The notes under the pieces are model-generated. The model did not search any database. It was not told the DNA's origin and saw only the letters and a list, made by a program, of their open reading frames with translations. Below, one piece after another: positions 1 to 11,427 of a DNA stretch of 64,000 nt. How positions within the stretch are numbered: the stretch's first letter is position 1; the number at the start of each line of letters is the position of its first letter. The stretch lies in contig NC_081414.1 of assembly GCF_030272615.1 (NCBI RefSeq), forward strand, positions 765,001-829,000, given 5' to 3'. The position numbers were made by a program, and so were the translations under genes. This DNA comes from Cryptomeria japonica (lineage: Eukaryota > Streptophyta > Pinopsida > Cupressales > Cupressaceae).

Positions 1-412
1 AAAAACAAAATGGGATCTTGTTTCAAAACGAGATCCCATTTCTTTATATATATATATTTATATTGTTTATTATTTTATATTAAAGATTACTTATATATAC
101 ATGAAATATGTCTTTTTCCTTTCTTATACTTTAAGTTATATTTCATGTATATATTGGTAGGATGTTTGAGAGTGGGTTTAGATCTCTAGGAGTTATAATG
201 CAAATTCTAGATTTTAGAAGATCTTATAAATTTTCAGATAGTCAAATTTCAGTAATCAGTATGCTCCTATCAACATTTTCTCACTCTATACCACTCTCTT
301 TATCTCCCTCAAGATCTAGGTCTATCTCTCTCCATATTACTCTTTGTCTATCTCCTCTCTACGTCTCTCTATCTTACTCTCTCCTTTCTCTCTAAAAATC
401 TAGATCTATCTC
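1..412. repeat. Left arm of a large inverted repeat
   Basis: Bases 1-412 match the reverse complement of about 5535-5918. Shared landmarks are the GATCCCATTTC motifs, an ATATACATGAAATAT block, the stretch around TTATAATGCAAATTCTA, and a CT-rich inner part. The match still holds at base 1, so the arm probably begins left of the window. It looks like a foldback-type element or a rearranged inversion. No transposase is seen. A short reading frame inside is low-complexity and not credible as a gene. Confidence 0.7.
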
Positions 413-422
413 ACTCCCTCCC

Positions 423-424
<2 letters not shown>

Positions 425-510
<86 letters not shown>
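425..510. repeat. (CT)n microsatellite
   Basis: About 43 nearly uninterrupted CT dinucleotides sit in the inner, pyrimidine-rich part of the left arm. The complementary GA microsatellites lie at 1199-1287, 2145-2190 and 5321-5378. Confidence 0.95.
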
Positions 511-512
<2 letters not shown>

Positions 513-1196
513 AGCCTCTTCTCTCCACTTCTTTCCATCTTTCCTCTCTCTATCTCTCTTCATCAAGCTACATATTGATCTCTCCCACTTTATCTCTCTC
601 CCACTCTCTACCTATCCATCTCTTTCTACTTCTTTCTATCTCTTCTCTCCCTCTCTCTATCCATCTAACTCCCCACCCATTTTGTCATTATTAAATTAGA
701 GAGGGAGGAAGGAAGAGCTAGGTAGAGTGCATGAGAGGTGAGATAACGAGAGTGATTGGGGACATAGATAGATAGAAATAGAGGGAGAGTGAGAGGGGTG
801 AAGAGGTAGAGAAAGAGGGTGGGAGGGAGAAAGAGAGAGGCTGGAATAGAGATTTATGTAGAGAAAGAGAAGTTGGTAGGGAAGGAGAGAAAGGTATGTA
901 GAGAGGTAGGTAGGGAGTGAAGGGAGGTGTGTGGAGATAGAGAAGACATTGTAGAGAGAGAAGTCTAGATTTTGGGAGTGAAGGGAGGTGTGTAGAGTGA
1001 GAGGGAGATAAAGAGAGTGGTTGGGAAGATAGATGGATAGAAAGAGAGGGAGAGAGGGGGAGGGCAGAGGGTAGAGAGATAATGATGTGAGAGAGAGGTA
1101 TACAAATAGGTCTATATTTTAGGAGAGAGAGAGGAGAGAGTGAGATAGAGAGGTAGAGAGGGGAGATAAAGAGTGATTAGGAGATAGGGTGGAGAG

Positions 1197-1198
<2 letters not shown>

Positions 1199-1287
<89 letters not shown>
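1199..1287. repeat. (AG)n microsatellite
   Basis: About 44 perfect AG dinucleotides inside the GA-rich array. Confidence 0.95.
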
Positions 1288-1290
<3 letters not shown>

Positions 1291-2138
1291 AAGGATATAT
1301 TTATGTAGAGAAAGATAAGTTGGTAGGGAGGGAGATAAAGGTATGTAGAGAAATTAAGGTCGGTAGGGAGTGAGGAGAGGTGTGTAGAGAGAGAGGAGAT
1401 AGAGATTAGAGAGTTAAGGATGTGAGAGGGAGAGGTAGAGAGATAGGTCTATATTTTGGGAGATAGAGGAGAGAGTGAGATAGAGAGGTAGAGAGGGGAT
1501 ACGGGGGAGATAAAAGTAGAGAGGGAAGAAAGGAGGGGTGGTGTATGAGAGACATAGAGAGCATGAGAGGGAGAAATAAATAGAGGGTAGAAGAGAGATG
1601 TGTGTAGAGAAATCTAAGTTGGTAGGGAGGGAGAGAAAGGTATGTAAAGAGAGATAGAGTATGTAGAGAGATAGTCTAGGTAGGCAAGGAGTGAGGGGAG
1701 GCGTGTATAGATAAAGGAGATAGAGAGTAGAGAGTTAGAGATGTGAGAGAGAGAGGTAGATAAATAGGTCTGGATTTTGGGAGAGAGAGGAGAGAGAGAG
1801 ATAGAGAGAGGATAGAGGGGTGATAAAATTAGAGAGGGAAGGAAGGAGTGGTGTGTGAGAGAGAGAGATATAGAGGGTGAGATGGAGAAAAAAAGAGAGG
1901 GTGGAAGAGATACATATGTAGAGAAAGATAAGTTGGTAGGGAGAGAGAGAAGGTACATGTAGAGAGAGATAGAGTGGTATATATAGAGAAATATAGGTAG
2001 GTAGGGAGTGAGGGGAGGTGTGTATAAATAGGGGAGACAAAGAGTAGAGAGTTAAGGATGTGAGAGAGAGGTAGAGACATATTTGTAGATTTTGGGAGAG
2101 AGGGATTGGGTGAGATAGAGAGGGGATGGAAGGGAGAT

Positions 2139-2144
<6 letters not shown>

Positions 2145-2190
<46 letters not shown>
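2145..2190. repeat. (AG)n microsatellite
   Basis: About 23 AG dinucleotides near the right end of the first GA block, just before the solo LTR. Confidence 0.9.
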
Positions 2191-2193
<3 letters not shown>

Positions 2194-2230
2194 TGTAGAG
2201 AAATAGAGTTAGGTAGGGAGTGAGGGGATC

Positions 2231-5080
2231 TGTAGTACCCCTACTCGTTTGAACTCATTGGACTCATATTTTATTGGTTGTTTTCAGTGGATACATTACC
2301 ATGATTTGTTATTCAGACTTATATGACATTATTTCATGCTTTATCTGGATATGAGATGCTTAATTTATTTGCAGTATTTCAATACTTGTGATTTATGGCT
2401 TTTTATGGATTATTGCTATGCACTGATACTTTACTTTATCTATGCAATGTGGAATTATATGTTGTGTGTCTGCGAGTGTATTGGATGCAAGGGGATGATT
2501 TTCCTTCACTCATTTTGGTGAGACAGGGAACGTCGCGATTTTCCTTCATCGGTGTGTATGTCATGTATTCTATATTATATATATGATTGTGTGGTTTGGT
2601 GATGCAGGATATTGCAGGTACAAGTACCGGGTAGGTACGGGGTATCATCTCCACCTGGCTTCACAGGTCTGAGCGTGCCTTATATTTTCCGATGGAAGTG
2701 GAGGAGATAGTAGTTGATCCTATTTTATTCAGTTACACTCGGGTGAGTGTCGTCAGTTGGTCGTTCTGTCAATTTGTTCGGCCTTCGTATTTTGTTGTTT
2801 GACCTTTAAGGAGTATTTGCTTGAGGTTTGCTCAGTTTGTGTGTTTAGTGATTTTAATTATTGCATGTTATGTTTTATTTGTCTTGGAAGGGTGAGAGGC
2901 AATGGAGGATTAGAGAATGGAATGAAGAAGATAAGGTAGGAAAAGATATAGAGGAAGATAGCAAATAGCAAGTTGGAGCAAAGAGAAATAAAGAAAAAGA
3001 GAGCAAGATAGATGAGAGCAAGAACATAGAAGAGTGACAAGAGATTAGGGAGAATGGAATTGTGGAGATTTTGATGTGTTTACGATCAAGTCATAAAAGA
3101 TCAACGATGATCATCTCCGATTTAGTGTCGAACTTAGGGGTTATGCTCTTGAATGAGTGTTAATTACTTTATTATTATCAGAGAAATTCTCAAAATATAG
3201 AAAGGGTAAGGACTCGGAATAGAGATCTCGTGAGATAGAAGAGTGCCGAGGTGGAAAGTATTGGAACCCAGACGTATTGTAGACAGTTTGAAGTTATCAA
3301 GGATCGTAATAACCATGGACCTGTTTCTTAAGGTAGGCCCAAATCTAGTATGTTTTGTTGAAAGGATTTAAGAGATTAAGAATGATCTAGATTTATATTT
3401 ATGAAATAGTTAGAGTCACAATATCAATCAATTTATTACGATCATGCAAGTATAGATGCATTAATGGTATATTTCATGAAAGTTGGTAGATTAAACTTAG
3501 TGAAACTCTTAGAAAATTAGATCACCCAATCCTTTAGAAATAGAGTCAGAGGATAGAGAGAGAAACTCGAAAATTGAACTATGAAAAAGATGAAACATTA
3601 GGTTTATGACTTATTAAATAGTGTATTAATATAGTTGTAATTCTTATTTTCTGGAAGTCTTAATTTGAAAGCTATTTATGCATTTTGACTGTTTTAAGAA
3701 AAGATTGCCTGTATTAGGATCTTGTGTAAATGGTGTAAATGGTGTTTTCAGTCAAGTTTAAATTCCGTTGCAATTCTGGTTGAGTTGTCATTGTGTCCTA
3801 TGTTATTATTTTTCCTTGGTTAGGTGTTGATGTATAACCTTATTGATGTGAGCCATTGTGTGTTTTGTCCAAATGATCAATCTTTGGTTAGTGACTGTGA
3901 ATCCTTCATCCGTGGTTTGTCAGGATTAGGTATGGCTGTCTGTTTCGCCATAGAGTTCTCGTAGAGAGACCTTTCCTATAGTGTCCTATGAGCGAGAGTG
4001 GCTTTCGAGCGGGGGCCATGCCTGAAGTGGATGACAGGATAACCCGTCGAAAGTCAGTTAAAAAGTGATAACCTAATAATTGATTTGGGATGGGTGAGAT
4101 AAATATTAATTAAGATAATGTACCTCGTGCATAGGTGAGTGCTAGTATAGGACTCATAATGTTACGAGTAGGCCTAGAATGGAAAACTTACCACTTTGTC
4201 ATCACAAAAGGATTGGTAGGGTCCGCACGAGACTTAGTTGGAACCAGAGGTTTGGGAGAGGTTACCAGGATAACCCAGGATGGGGGCCAGGACTTATGGA
4301 GGTTGTACCATGGTATCCATCTTAAGCTATGCGATGACACTCTCTCCTTAGAGTCACTAGTGTTTGTGAGTTGAGTCACATGGATGTTTGTGGAGTCTTG
4401 TAGTCCTTTCGTACTTGTCTTACTTTGCTTGCTTAAGGGTTTTGTACTATCTCCTAGCACGGTGGAGTGGTTCCATTTTGGGATCACATGGTCGGGTGGT
4501 AGTGCCACTTCCCATCAAATGTTCTGGAATGTATCTTCAGGAGAGGAAGGGCTTCACTGGTGTATTCTTGGTTCGTGGTTCATGTACCAGCTCATGTTCG
4601 TGATCATTGTTCAGTTGAGACCTTATGGTCATTGTATCAACTTTTATGTAACCTTGATATTGTAACTTTGTAATCCATGGTATTATTGGAGACCATGTAT
4701 TTATGGATATTGTAAAAAGGGAATCATTGGAATGTATGTTAATTCAGTTGCTTTAATCTTTTGTATATATGTTCTATAGGAAATGAATGCATTGGAGTAC
4801 TTTGATTCTTTCATTATGGAATTTAGATGTATGTGTAGATTTTATCTTAAGCATTTAATTTTCCTAATTAGCTGTACAATTGGATTAACCGGGGTGTTAA
4901 TATAATCTACAAATTAATCTTCATTGGTAACCCTTAGGAAATTATACGTTAGACTTCCGTTGTGTCGTTAAACGTGCTATTGATATGATTATGCACTTAA
5001 TCTTTAAATTTTTTTTTATTACGCCCTTTTAGTGGCCTAGATGTACTGTTTTCCTTTAGGGTTTCTGGCGGGGCATTACA
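2231..5080. mobile_element. Solo LTR, 2,850 bp, TSD GGATC
   Basis: The segment starts TGTAGTACCCC and ends GGGGCATTACA, an imperfect 11-bp terminal inverted pair with the TG...CA ends of LTRs. It is flanked by the direct repeat GGATC at 2226-2230 and 5081-5085. Removing it rejoins the GA-rich host text seamlessly. No PBS, polypurine tract or pol domain lies inside, so this is a long solo LTR left by LTR-LTR recombination. The long LTR suggests Ty3/gypsy, but that is inference. Orientation is not fixed because the two ends are symmetric. Short ORFs within have no recognisable domain. Confidence 0.85.
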
Positions 5081-5085
5081 GGATC

Positions 5086-5317
5086 TGTGTAGAGAGAGGA
5101 GATAGAGAGTAGAGAGTTAAGGATGTGTGAGAGAGGTAGAGATAGGTCTATGTTTTGGGAGAGAAAGGATAGAGTGAGGTAGAGAGGTAGAGAGGGGATA
5201 GAAGGGAGATAAAAGTAGAGAGGGAAGGAGGGAGGGGTAGAGAGGTAGAGATGGAGAGAGAGATCTCGAGTGGAAGAGATATGTATATGTACAGAGAAAG
5301 ATATGCTGGTCTAGGGA

Positions 5318-5382
<65 letters not shown>

Positions 5383-5534
5383 ATTTAGAGAAATAGAGGT
5401 AGGTAGGGAGTGAGTGGAGGTGTGTAAAGAGATAGGGACAAAGAGTCAAGAATTATGGTTGTGAGAGAGAGATAGAGAGATAGGAGATAAAGAGTAGAGA
5501 GTTAAGGATGTGAGAGAGAGATATATAGAGATAG
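5086..5534. repeat. GA-rich array, right part, with (GA)n at 5321-5378
   Basis: This resumes the GA-rich array after the solo LTR with the same landmarks (TTTTGGGAGAGA near 5150, GAGTTAAGGATGTG near 5116 and 5500). It includes a 58-bp GA microsatellite. Confidence 0.8.
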
Positions 5535-5918
5535 GTTTAGATTTTAGAAGAGAGAGAAGAGAGTGAGATAGAGAGGTCGAGAATGGATGGAGGAAGAGTG
5601 ATATGGAGAGAGATGAGTCTAGAGCTCAAGGAAGATCAAGAGATTGAGATAAAGAGAGCTAGAAAATGTTGATATGAGCGTGTTGATTACTGAAATTTGA
5701 ATGTCTAAAAATTTATATGATCTTATAAAATATAGAATTTGCATTATAACTCGTAGAGATTTGAAACCAATCTCAAACATGCTGCCAATATATACATGAA
5801 ATATAACTTAAATGTTATATTTCATGTATATTTAAGTTGATTTTAATAAAAAAAATAAACAATATAAAAAGAAATGGGATCTAGTTTTATTTTTGAAATG
5901 GGATCCTATTTTGTTTTT
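5535..5918. repeat. Right arm of the large inverted repeat
   Basis: Inverted copy of 1-412: the TAGAATTTGCATTATAACTC block, ACATGAAATATAAC and AAGAAATGGGATC motifs appear in reverse order. Just outside, at 5922-5937, lies a short self-complementary motif centred on AGGATCCT. Confidence 0.7.
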
Positions 5919-6589
5919 GAAACAGGATCCTGTTTCATAGATATAGGCTCGGGACTCCGCCATGAAATGTGATCCTATTTCAAATTTTGGCTTGGGACCT
6001 CAAATCATAATGGAATCCTGTTTTGTTTGACACTTTTTTCCTCTTTTTGACTAAGTTTGAAACTTCCACTCTAAGTGGACTCAAATTTGTGCATCTACTT
6101 AAATCCGTACCATATTTTGTGCAAGTCGGGCCAATGTTGCTCTATTAAAAAAATTGCTTCAAATTTGTCTGTGTAAAAAATTTACAAATTGGCAATCAAT
6201 TTTAGTGTTTTTAGGCCTTCTGGATGTGATGGCACAGTTGGTTTGGTCTAAAAATGTCCCAAGAAATCAACTACACCCTCTAGATCTATTGATGAAAGCT
6301 GTTTTATAAACCTTCACAAAATTTTCATTTGGTGTCCGATTTCGACAAAACAAATGGCATTTTTGACGTTCTTAACTACTTTAAACTCAATGGTGAGGTC
6401 AAATTTGCTCCAAGAAGCTCCAAAACACTTTTACTAATAAGAAAGAAATAGGACCCCCCTAGAAACTATAATTTCTATAAAGTATTTTTGTTTCTCAATG
6501 TTATCATTGGATGTGAGAGATTGTACTTTTCTTTCAAGAATGAAATGACTCTGCATTCCTTAAATATATGCTAACCCATAACTCACAAT
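5919..6589. other. No gene seen; AT-rich, likely decayed element DNA
   Basis: No supported ORF or repeat. If the minus-strand LTR at 7857-8384 is a 5' LTR, this would be the start of its internal region, but no gag-like frame is visible. Confidence 0.4.
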
Positions 6590-6605
6590 GAGCTCTGATA
6601 CTATG

Positions 6606-7853
6606 TGTATGCATGTAGAATTCATCTTATTCAAATATCAATTAGAAATAAAGGGAAATCACGAATCCCTATCTATTCAAAGAATCTAACAAACAAGACA
6701 ATGAAATAATGCAATAGCAAATAGGAATTATAAATCATTCAAATCAAACTAAAACTCCCTATTCCAAGATTGCATATTGCTTCCATTGCTCTTCTCTTCT
6801 CTATGGTATGACGACTCTCAGATATTGCACTGGTAACCTGCAAGTGACACAAAGATTTGAAGTTCGTGATTATTGAGAATGGAGATTGAATGATCAATTT
6901 ATAGATTTTTGGAGAAGATTGATTGAAAGGTGGAACATAATGATCAAGAGGTGGAACTCAGGTGAGCTCACATGCTGATTGATAATTGAACTGCTGATTG
7001 TAGGAGTGAAACAAAATAGATTGAATAGATTAATTGACTCAACTGATTGAGAAAAAGCTGACTGAAGGAAGAAAAAGAATGATTGGAGGAAATATTAATT
7101 GATGACAAAGAAAGCTTAATTTAGAAAAAGCTAACTGAAAGATGGAAATAGAGATTGGAGAGATAATGATTTAATTAATTAATTTAGCACGTTCTTGCAT
7201 TTAGATTTAGATTTTCAATTTAATCTTTGCATGATATTTAATTCAAATAATTGAATTTATTTAATTCAATTTAGCATTTGAATATATTTAGAACTTGACT
7301 TTGATTTTCAATTTGGTTTTTGAAATCATGCACATGTATTTGAATTTGGAAGAAATTAGAAGAATATGAAATTAAATGAAATTAGAATTTGGGGATTTGG
7401 AATTGAAGAATTAATTAGTTAATTAAATAATTTAAAGAAACTATTTAATTATTTTAGAAATTGACTTTAATTAAATAATAAAGATTATTTAAATTAAAGG
7501 AATTAAATCACAATTAATTAAATAATAAATATTTAATTAATATTTAGAAGAGGGTTGAATGACGAGATGATTAGAGATAGAAATTGAGAATTTATTTATT
7601 TAAATAATAAAGATTATTTACATTGGGGAATTAATCAGAATTAATTAAATAACAAATATTTAATTAAAATTTAGAAAATGGTTAAAATGATTAAATGATG
7701 ATAGAATAAGAAATAGAATAATTAGTAAGATGATGAAGAAATATGAAATTAGAAGAATAAGATTAATTAACTTAATTAAATAATTAAAGAATTATTTAAC
7801 TAATTAGAAGAATAATTAGTACATGATCAATGAGACATTTTTAGGTGTCTACA
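6606..7853 (-). mobile_element. Solo LTR, TGTAGACACC family, TSD CTATG
   Basis: Read on the minus strand it begins TGTAGACACCTAAAAATG at 7853, the same start as the LTRs at 50700 and 60277, and it ends ...CATACA at 6606. The 5-bp repeat CTATG flanks it at 6601-6605 and 7854-7858. The middle is rich in TTAATTAATT-type sequence, as in the other family members. It sits exactly between a minus-strand primer-binding site and its LTR. No coding sequence. Confidence 0.8.
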
Positions 7854-7856
7854 CTA

Positions 7857-8384
7857 TGTTGGATTTAGCTGTGAATCCACCCAAGATCAATGTGACTGAA
7901 GGAAAGCAAGACAAGAATCAAGAGATGAACAAAACTCAACACTCTCCTAGCACTAAACTAAACTCATAATCCGAGCTAGTGTTCTATTTTTAGCATAGGG
8001 AGAGGTGAGGATTGTTTATATAGAAAAATATGGGCATATAAAACCAAGAGGAATAATAACTCCCAATAGCCCAAAATAGGAGGGAGTTTTACCTAGTTGG
8101 TAAATGCCAAATACATGGTTATGCCAACTCAGGTAAAGACAAATAAATGGTTATGGGGAGGTGACTAATAAATCCAAAAGAGGGTGTGACATTTACTACC
8201 CAAATGTATGTGTGAATGACACATGTGACTGTAGGATTATGCCACATGTCCTCATACTAAGCATTCTTATATAACATAAGCAAGCTTAATAATGTGCAGG
8301 AAAAATAAATATTCCCTAAGATAAGAGAAAATAATAACCTATAGTAACAACCTTTTCAGCTTCAATTTTTGAAGAGGGCCAACA
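7857..8384 (-). mobile_element. Minus-strand LTR with adjacent PBS (host of the solo LTR)
   Basis: On the minus strand it begins TGTTGGCC at 8384 and ends CCAACA at 7857. With the solo LTR removed, it is followed directly by TAGTATCAGAGCTCA (6603 to 6589), a close match to the initiator-Met primer-binding site TGGTATCAGAGC. A TATA-like TATATAAAC lies on the minus strand at 8014-8022. This would be a 5' LTR of an element running leftward. Its polypurine tract and TSD are not identified. Confidence 0.5.
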
Positions 8385-9400
8385 TTGTGGAGAACTTTCC
8401 CATTACTTGAAAAGTTGACCATTTAAATTTTAAAATTGGGGCCAAAATGACTGGACTAGGGCACTAGACACCATAGTCTAGGAGGTCTATGACACTAGGT
8501 ATCATAGTACTAGCATTTTGAGCTAAAATAAAGGTTAATGAGTAGAGGCCTATGCTGAGCTTGCACAAATGGCCATGTGTTGAGCACAATTAGAGGCAAG
8601 AGGCGGAACCACCAAAGTGAGCCCAAAATGAGTATAAAATTGTAAAGGGATACATTTTATGCCACTGCAAAACTATTAAATTTTATCACTTTAAAATGTG
8701 TTTAGTCCTTTAATTAAATACATTGCATGAATTTTGTAGTTATTCTATGTTTTATGTTGTGCCCTAGTGAATGAGAATATCCACTCTCATAATGTTTACA
8801 AAATTTTATTCATTGTTTAGAATGTCATTGGTGCGATTTTTTTTAATTTGATTATGTTTAAAGCTAATTGAATATTTTAAATCTCGTCATTATCATTAGA
8901 TCGTAATTATTGATTAAAAATGAAATAGGTTGGAGAATACATGTGATTAGGAAAGAAATGTGTATAAAAGTGCTAAACACTCCTCCAAGCATACTAAAAA
9001 GGATAAAAAATAATATTATTTGATTTTGATAATACTTTGTAGGTGAAATGGTTTTTTGAATTTAAATAGCTAGCTTGATTATATTTTCAAAATAATCATC
9101 TAATTAGTGGACACTTGGTCTATTAGTGAAGTGAATGATTCCAAATGAGCCCACCAAGGATCAAGCGATTATGAAGCATCTAGATGGAATCACAATCTAC
9201 ATCAACAAAAAAAAAGATGTTTTAGATTTCATGTTATTCATGTCAAAGTTTTACTTTGATTTTATTTTCTAGTATTGCTTTGTTCTAAGTGAGACTTCAT
9301 AAAACTATTTTTTCAATTCGAGTTTATTCCAATCTTATGTAATGTTAATGTACATTTACACATATGTATTTGACCAAGCCCATGGACCCAATCTTAACAC
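8385..9400. other. No gene seen
   Basis: AT-rich sequence with no convincing ORF, LTR end or tandem repeat. Probably decayed transposon DNA. Confidence 0.4.
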
Positions 9401-10095
9401 TGTTGGATCAACTATCAAAAGATTATAAAATTATTTATAAATAAAATAGTAGTTATGTAGAAGTCTTTAAAAGAGAATGAGAAGAATTGCTATGCAAGAC
9501 AAGAAAAGAGGTATAAAAAGTGAGATAGCAAGAAGGTAAGGAGGTGAGAGAAAACCAAAAATTGTGTGAAAAATAGGAGAGGGTTTTTAGTTGTGTAGGA
9601 TATAAGGCATGACAAGATGGGAACAAACAACTACGTGAGTAACTAAGAATCAATGCGAGATGATTGCGCAAGAAAAGATAGAGGAATGTTTATGTGTAGA
9701 GAAGAAGTGAGGGAGATGAAGAATTGCAATATAATTTTTCAAGAAGGAAAATTTATGTTAAAAGAGATCATTGAGAAAGGTTAAGAAACCTCCATGTAGG
9801 GGGAAGCAAGGGAAATAAATTATTAGAGCATTACTAGGAAAAATTAGAAAAAAATAAGAGGTACTAAGATGAATGGACAAGGTGTGAAAAGAGAAAGAAG
9901 AATATGAAGACAAACTGTAGATAGTGAATTGAATTATAATTTAATTGTAAATAGTCCCTATAATATTCAATAAAGTTTTAAGATTTCCTCTTTAATCAGT
10001 TGTGTTGATTATAAAGTGTTTGTGTTCAAATTTGAGTTTTGAATTGCTACAACTTTACTTAGTTTGAGGAAAAATCAGTGAATTGTTCTACTTCA
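9401..10095 (+). mobile_element. Probable 5' LTR of Ty3/gypsy element E
   Basis: The segment starts TGTTGGATCA and ends TTCA, just before ATTGGTATTAGATAA, a decayed initiator-Met PBS (about 10097-10108). TATA-like sequence lies near 9421-9440. A Met-initiated frame with gag-like charge starts at 10151. The left boundary is by analogy only: no matching 3' LTR was found, because E is truncated near 36335. Confidence 0.35.
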
Positions 10096-10150
10096 ATTGG
10101 TATTAGATAAAGTTAATTTGTGTTGATAAGAAAACCTATAGGTAGACAAT

Positions 10151-10200
10151 ATGACATAAAGATCAGTGGGTCAAAGAGAGGACCAAGAGATGCAGAGAAT
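10151..10200 (+). pseudogene. Element E gag, first codons (cut by complex A)
   Basis: ATG at 10151 opens a frame with an early TAA, then a Gln/Glu/Arg-rich stretch. It stops at 10200, where complex A was inserted. The frame resumes after the AGAAT duplication at 24572 and continues in phase. This ties the 5' fragment to the gypsy remnants further right. Confidence 0.45.
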
Positions 10201-11377
10201 TGTTGGCATTTTTAATGATTATGTTGTGATTGTAATTGATGGACACACACTTGCTGTGAGATCACTTTTATATGCATGAGTTATGCTCAACCGACAATTG
10301 TTCCCAACCAGTATGATGCATTATAGTCTTTAGACTATCAGTGTTTTGCAGAATGTGTTCATCGGTCTGAAGCGGTATGAAGACCCCAAGCAGTTCGAGG
10401 ATCTCAAGTGGTACAAGGGATCAAAGCGGCAAAACACATATTTCCCAGTCTTCATTTTTGTCAAATCGGCAATCGGTATTTTGTATGAACTGGTAATACT
10501 CTGTGATGAGTTACCAACCAGCATTTTGTGATGAGTTACCATCCACCGATTGTTTGGCGGTGCCGACACTTTAACAGTGTTTTTTGTGTTGTGTTACAGA
10601 ATGTCTAGATGCATTGAACCTAGGAAATTGTAATGTAATCCTATTGGACCAACATGAAATTAGATTCCTTTATAAGGACATCATGTCTAGGGTTTTAAGT
10701 TGTTGCTAGGATTTAAGGTGGTTGAAGAGTTTTTGTAAGAAAAATACAGAAGAGAAGTTTAGGTTTGTGAGAAGAGCCAGAGAGAGTGAATGTGTGCAAG
10801 ACTGAAGTAATGCTGGAATGAATTAGGAATGAGCTATCAAGGATATAACCAAGCAATCTGTGCTATTTGCTAGATCACTCACTTGTTGATTACTCACATC
10901 TTCGACAAGTCTGAAGCCCTTAACCGGGTAGGCCCAAAAGCCTTTTGTAAATCCTCTAACAAGGTGGTTCACATCTGTGGATCTAAAATCGTCTAGCAAG
11001 GTAGTCCTTAACCGGACTTATCTCCTAACATAGATTGAGATTCCTAACAGGATCTGTTCTGGTAAAGAACATTGTATGACCTTAACCGGTATGACCTTAA
11101 CCGGTCTGACCTTAATCGGTCTGGTTCCTATTCTACAGATAGTTACTTGTGCGTTCCATCTCACTGTGGTTTTTCCCATTTGGGTTTCCACGTCAAAATC
11201 TGTTGTGTTATGGTGTTTGTGCTTTTGTGGGTGAATGCATTATTTGCTATTTGGTTTGCATGTGCACTAATCGGTTTTTTTGCTAAACTATTTTACCGGT
11301 TTATTGGTAGTCTAGTAAAGTGTTTAAGTACAGTGATTTTTGGCATACTAATTCACCCCCCTTCTTAGTATTCATCA
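10201..11377 (+). repeat. LTR A1 (5')
   Basis: Starts TGTTGGCATT and ends CATCA. It contains TTATAAGG near 10670 as a probable TATA box. A series of AACCGGGT / AACAAGGT modules follows at 10921-11050, then three tandem copies of a 14-bp GACCTTAACCGGT-type unit at about 11078-11122. The poly-C run before the 3' end is 6 C. An ORF at 11072-11368 is inside the LTR and not a gene. Confidence 0.9.
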
Positions 11378-11379
11378 AT

Positions 11380-11392
11380 TGGTATCAGAGCC
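11380..11392 (+). other. Primer-binding site, internal copy 1
   Basis: TGGTATCAGAGCC, complementary to the 3' end of initiator Met-tRNA, lies 2 bp after LTR A1. Confidence 0.85.
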
Positions 11393-11427
11393 AAACTTTC
11401 TATAAGTCTAACCACTTGGAAAGAGAT

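Larger units (their letters stand above)
680..2225. repeat. GA-rich array with about 300-320-bp higher-order units
   Basis: Almost pure purine on this strand. Landmarks recur at regular spacing: GTTGGTAGGGA near 875, 1319, 1618 and 1930, and ATTTTGGGAG-type blocks near 964, 1448, 1768 and 2089. This suggests a degenerate tandem unit of roughly 300-320 bp. The array continues after the inserted solo LTR (5086 onward). Apparent minus-strand Ser/Leu/Pro-rich ORFs here are products of the repeat. Confidence 0.7.

Noticed and set aside
1614-2080. Overlapping minus-strand ORFs rich in Ser, Leu and Pro (also 162-395 and 5117-5449)
   Set aside because: They are translations of GA/CT repeats that stay open in several frames at once; no codon or domain evidence.
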